Assembly (NCBI GenBank): GCA_964452465.1
Contig: CAYVMD010000045.1
Span: 1 to 16,739, forward strand
Direction: 5' to 3'
DNA: 16,739 nucleotides
Origin: CAYVMD01 sp964452465
GTDB taxonomy: Bacteria; Armatimonadota; JACIXR01
The position numbers and the translations under genes are program-made. The notes beneath the pieces were generated by a model. The model saw only the letters and a program-made list of their open reading frames with translations. It was not told the origin of the DNA and did not search any database. Positions within the stretch are counted from its first letter, which is position 1; every line of letters starts with the position of its first letter. Positions 15,785-16,739 of this stretch are shown here, in pieces.

Positions 15785-15790
15785 ATTATA
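15785..15790 (-). promoter_or_regulatory. Perfect TATAAT box directly before the GGDEF gene
   Basis: TATAAT on the minus strand ends 4 nt before the GTG start of the diguanylate cyclase, inside the 54-bp gap behind ribBA. No matching -35 was found. If active, it would start transcription within or at the first codon, giving a leaderless mRNA independent of ribBA. Confidence 0.4.
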
Positions 15791-15834
15791 AAGGTTCGAG
15801 CACTACCTTCAGGAATCGTCCTCCACCTGCCTTT

Positions 15835-16739
15835 TCATTCCTTCAACATGTGACCGAGTTTGTTCGCCTTAGCAAGGAAATAATCCCTCAATTCCTCGCG
15901 GGGAGGGATCTGGAGGGGAACCCTCTCCACGATCTCCAAACCGTAGCCAGATATCCCTACTATCTTCTGGGGATTATTGGTGAGGAGGCGGATCTTCCGT
16001 AGCCCCAGATCCACCAGGATCTGTGCTCCTATCCCGTAATCCCTCAGATCGGGAGGGAAGCCAAGGGCTTCGTTCGCCTCCACCGTGTCCAATCCCTTGT
16101 CCTGTAGTTCGTATGCCTTTATCTTGTTGATCAGCCCAATGCCCCTCCCTTCCTGTTGGATGTAAAGCACGACCCCTTTCCCCTCCTCGCTTATCATCTG
16201 CAGGGCGAGCTCCAGTTGATCCCCGCAATCGCAGCGGAGGGAATGGAAAACATCGCCGGTGATGCAGGAGGAATGGACCCGCACCAAGGTCGGCTCTTCG
16301 GGGTTTATCTCTCCCATGACCAGGGCGAGGTAGGGTTTATCATCCACCAAACTTTGATAGGCGTAGGCACGGAAGGTCCCATATCGGGTAGGAAGCAGGG
16401 TCTCCGCCGACCTAACGACGAGTTTTTCCCTCTTCCGCCTGTATTCTATGAGGCTGTTTATCGTAACTATATGGAGACCAAATCGCTTGGCGATCTCGAC
16501 GAGTTGGGGAAGACGAGCGCAGGTGCCATCGTCGTTTAGGATCTCGCAAATCACACCCGCGGGATAAAGCCCGGCAAGGGTTGCCAAATCCACCGCCGCC
16601 TCCGTATGCCCCGCCCTCACCAACACTCCTCCCTGTTTGGCTATTATGGGGAATACATGACCGGGGCGGGCGAGATCCTCGGGTTTCGTGTTGGGGTCTA
16701 TCAGGGTCTTGATCGTTTGCGCCCTATCCTGGGCAGATA
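15835..16739 (-). CDS. ribBA: Bifunctional DHBP synthase / GTP cyclohydrolase II (5' end cut by window)
   Basis: The frame is open from the stop at 15835-15837 to the window edge, 300 residues in view, so the true start is outside. The visible RibB part begins SAQDRAQTIK and continues DPNT, DLARPGHVFPI, GGVLVRAGHTEAAVDLATLAGL and NDDGTCARLP. These are core motifs of 3,4-dihydroxy-2-butanone 4-phosphate synthase, which uses ribulose 5-phosphate. The RibA half has the zinc site SSCITGDVFHSLRCDCGDQ (Cys-x10-Cys-x-Cys), the GTP-binding segment YIQQEGRGIGLINKIKAYELQ, and the ending LLTNNPQKIVGISGYGLEI. It opens the GTP ring to start riboflavin synthesis. The usual Met in NDDGTMARLP is Cys here. 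It supplies ribH two genes downstream; no FMN riboswitch is visible in the part shown. Confidence 0.96.
   Translation of the reverse strand, partial: SAQDRAQTIKTLIDPNTKPEDLARPGHVFPIIAKQGGVLVRAGHTEAAVDLATLAGLYPAGVICEILNDDGTCARLPQLVEIAKRFGLHIVTINSLIEYRRKREKLVVRSAETLLPTRYGTFRAYAYQSLVDDKPYLALVMGEINPEEPTLVRVHSSCITGDVFHSLRCDCGDQLELALQMISEEGKGVVLYIQQEGRGIGLINKIKAYELQDKGLDTVEANEALGFPPDLRDYGIGAQILVDLGLRKIRLLTNNPQKIVGISGYGLEIVERVPLQIPPREELRDYFLAKANKLGHMLKE

Noticed and set aside
15781..15834. FMN riboswitch for the riboflavin genes
   Set aside because: The 54-bp gap is too short for an FMN aptamer, and the true upstream region of ribBA is outside the window.

Overview
The window is a gene-dense bacterial chromosome segment, about half G+C, with almost every gene on the minus strand. 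It carries peptidoglycan genes (glutamate racemase, N-acetylmuramoyl-L-alanine amidase), a GGDEF protein and a bacterial riboflavin pathway. It also encodes a chaperonin of the archaeal/eukaryotic group II fold, as known in a minority of bacteria. Coding sequence is purine-rich, with frequent AGG/AGA arginine and ATA isoleucine codons, which suggests a thermophile. The DUF6259-like secreted protein, GerMN, DUF4446 and the group II-like chaperonin together point to a thermophilic lineage near Firmicutes, Armatimonadota or Fervidibacterota. That placement is inference; no marker in the window fixes the phylum.

Layout, left to right. (1) 1-4809: the 5' end of a secreted protein with a 'DGDGLPDGW'-type module, cut by the window edge, then a 1453-residue secreted protein with a TIM-barrel-like centre and a C-terminal CBM9-like module. 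This looks like a polysaccharide-processing region. (2) 4810-5104: a non-coding gap. (3) 5105-10798: six minus-strand genes that overlap or nearly touch, in transcription order amidase, GerMN protein, murI, rph, DUF4446 protein, group II-like chaperonin. A TATAAT box lies directly before the amidase ATG, so the first mRNA is probably leaderless. (4) 10918-12268: two plus-strand membrane-anchored proteins (zinc ribbon plus extracytoplasmic beta domain; NTF2-like) with a minus-strand tRNA-Pro(CGG) packed between them. (5) 12273-16739: minus-strand ribBA (cut by the window edge), a membrane GAF-GGDEF diguanylate cyclase, ribH and an HtrA-type protease.

How they fit together. The six-gene cluster joins cell-wall hydrolysis and D-glutamate supply with RNA 3'-end processing and protein folding. 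The right-hand cluster places an apparently active, feedback-inhibited diguanylate cyclase between two riboflavin enzymes, overlapping ribH by ATGA, with an envelope protease 2 bp downstream. No insertion sequence, CRISPR array, rRNA or phage gene was seen. The least ordinary points are the group II-like chaperonin ending a cell-wall operon, the leaderless-type promoters, the diguanylate cyclase inside the riboflavin cluster, and the uncharacterised giant secreted enzyme-like protein.
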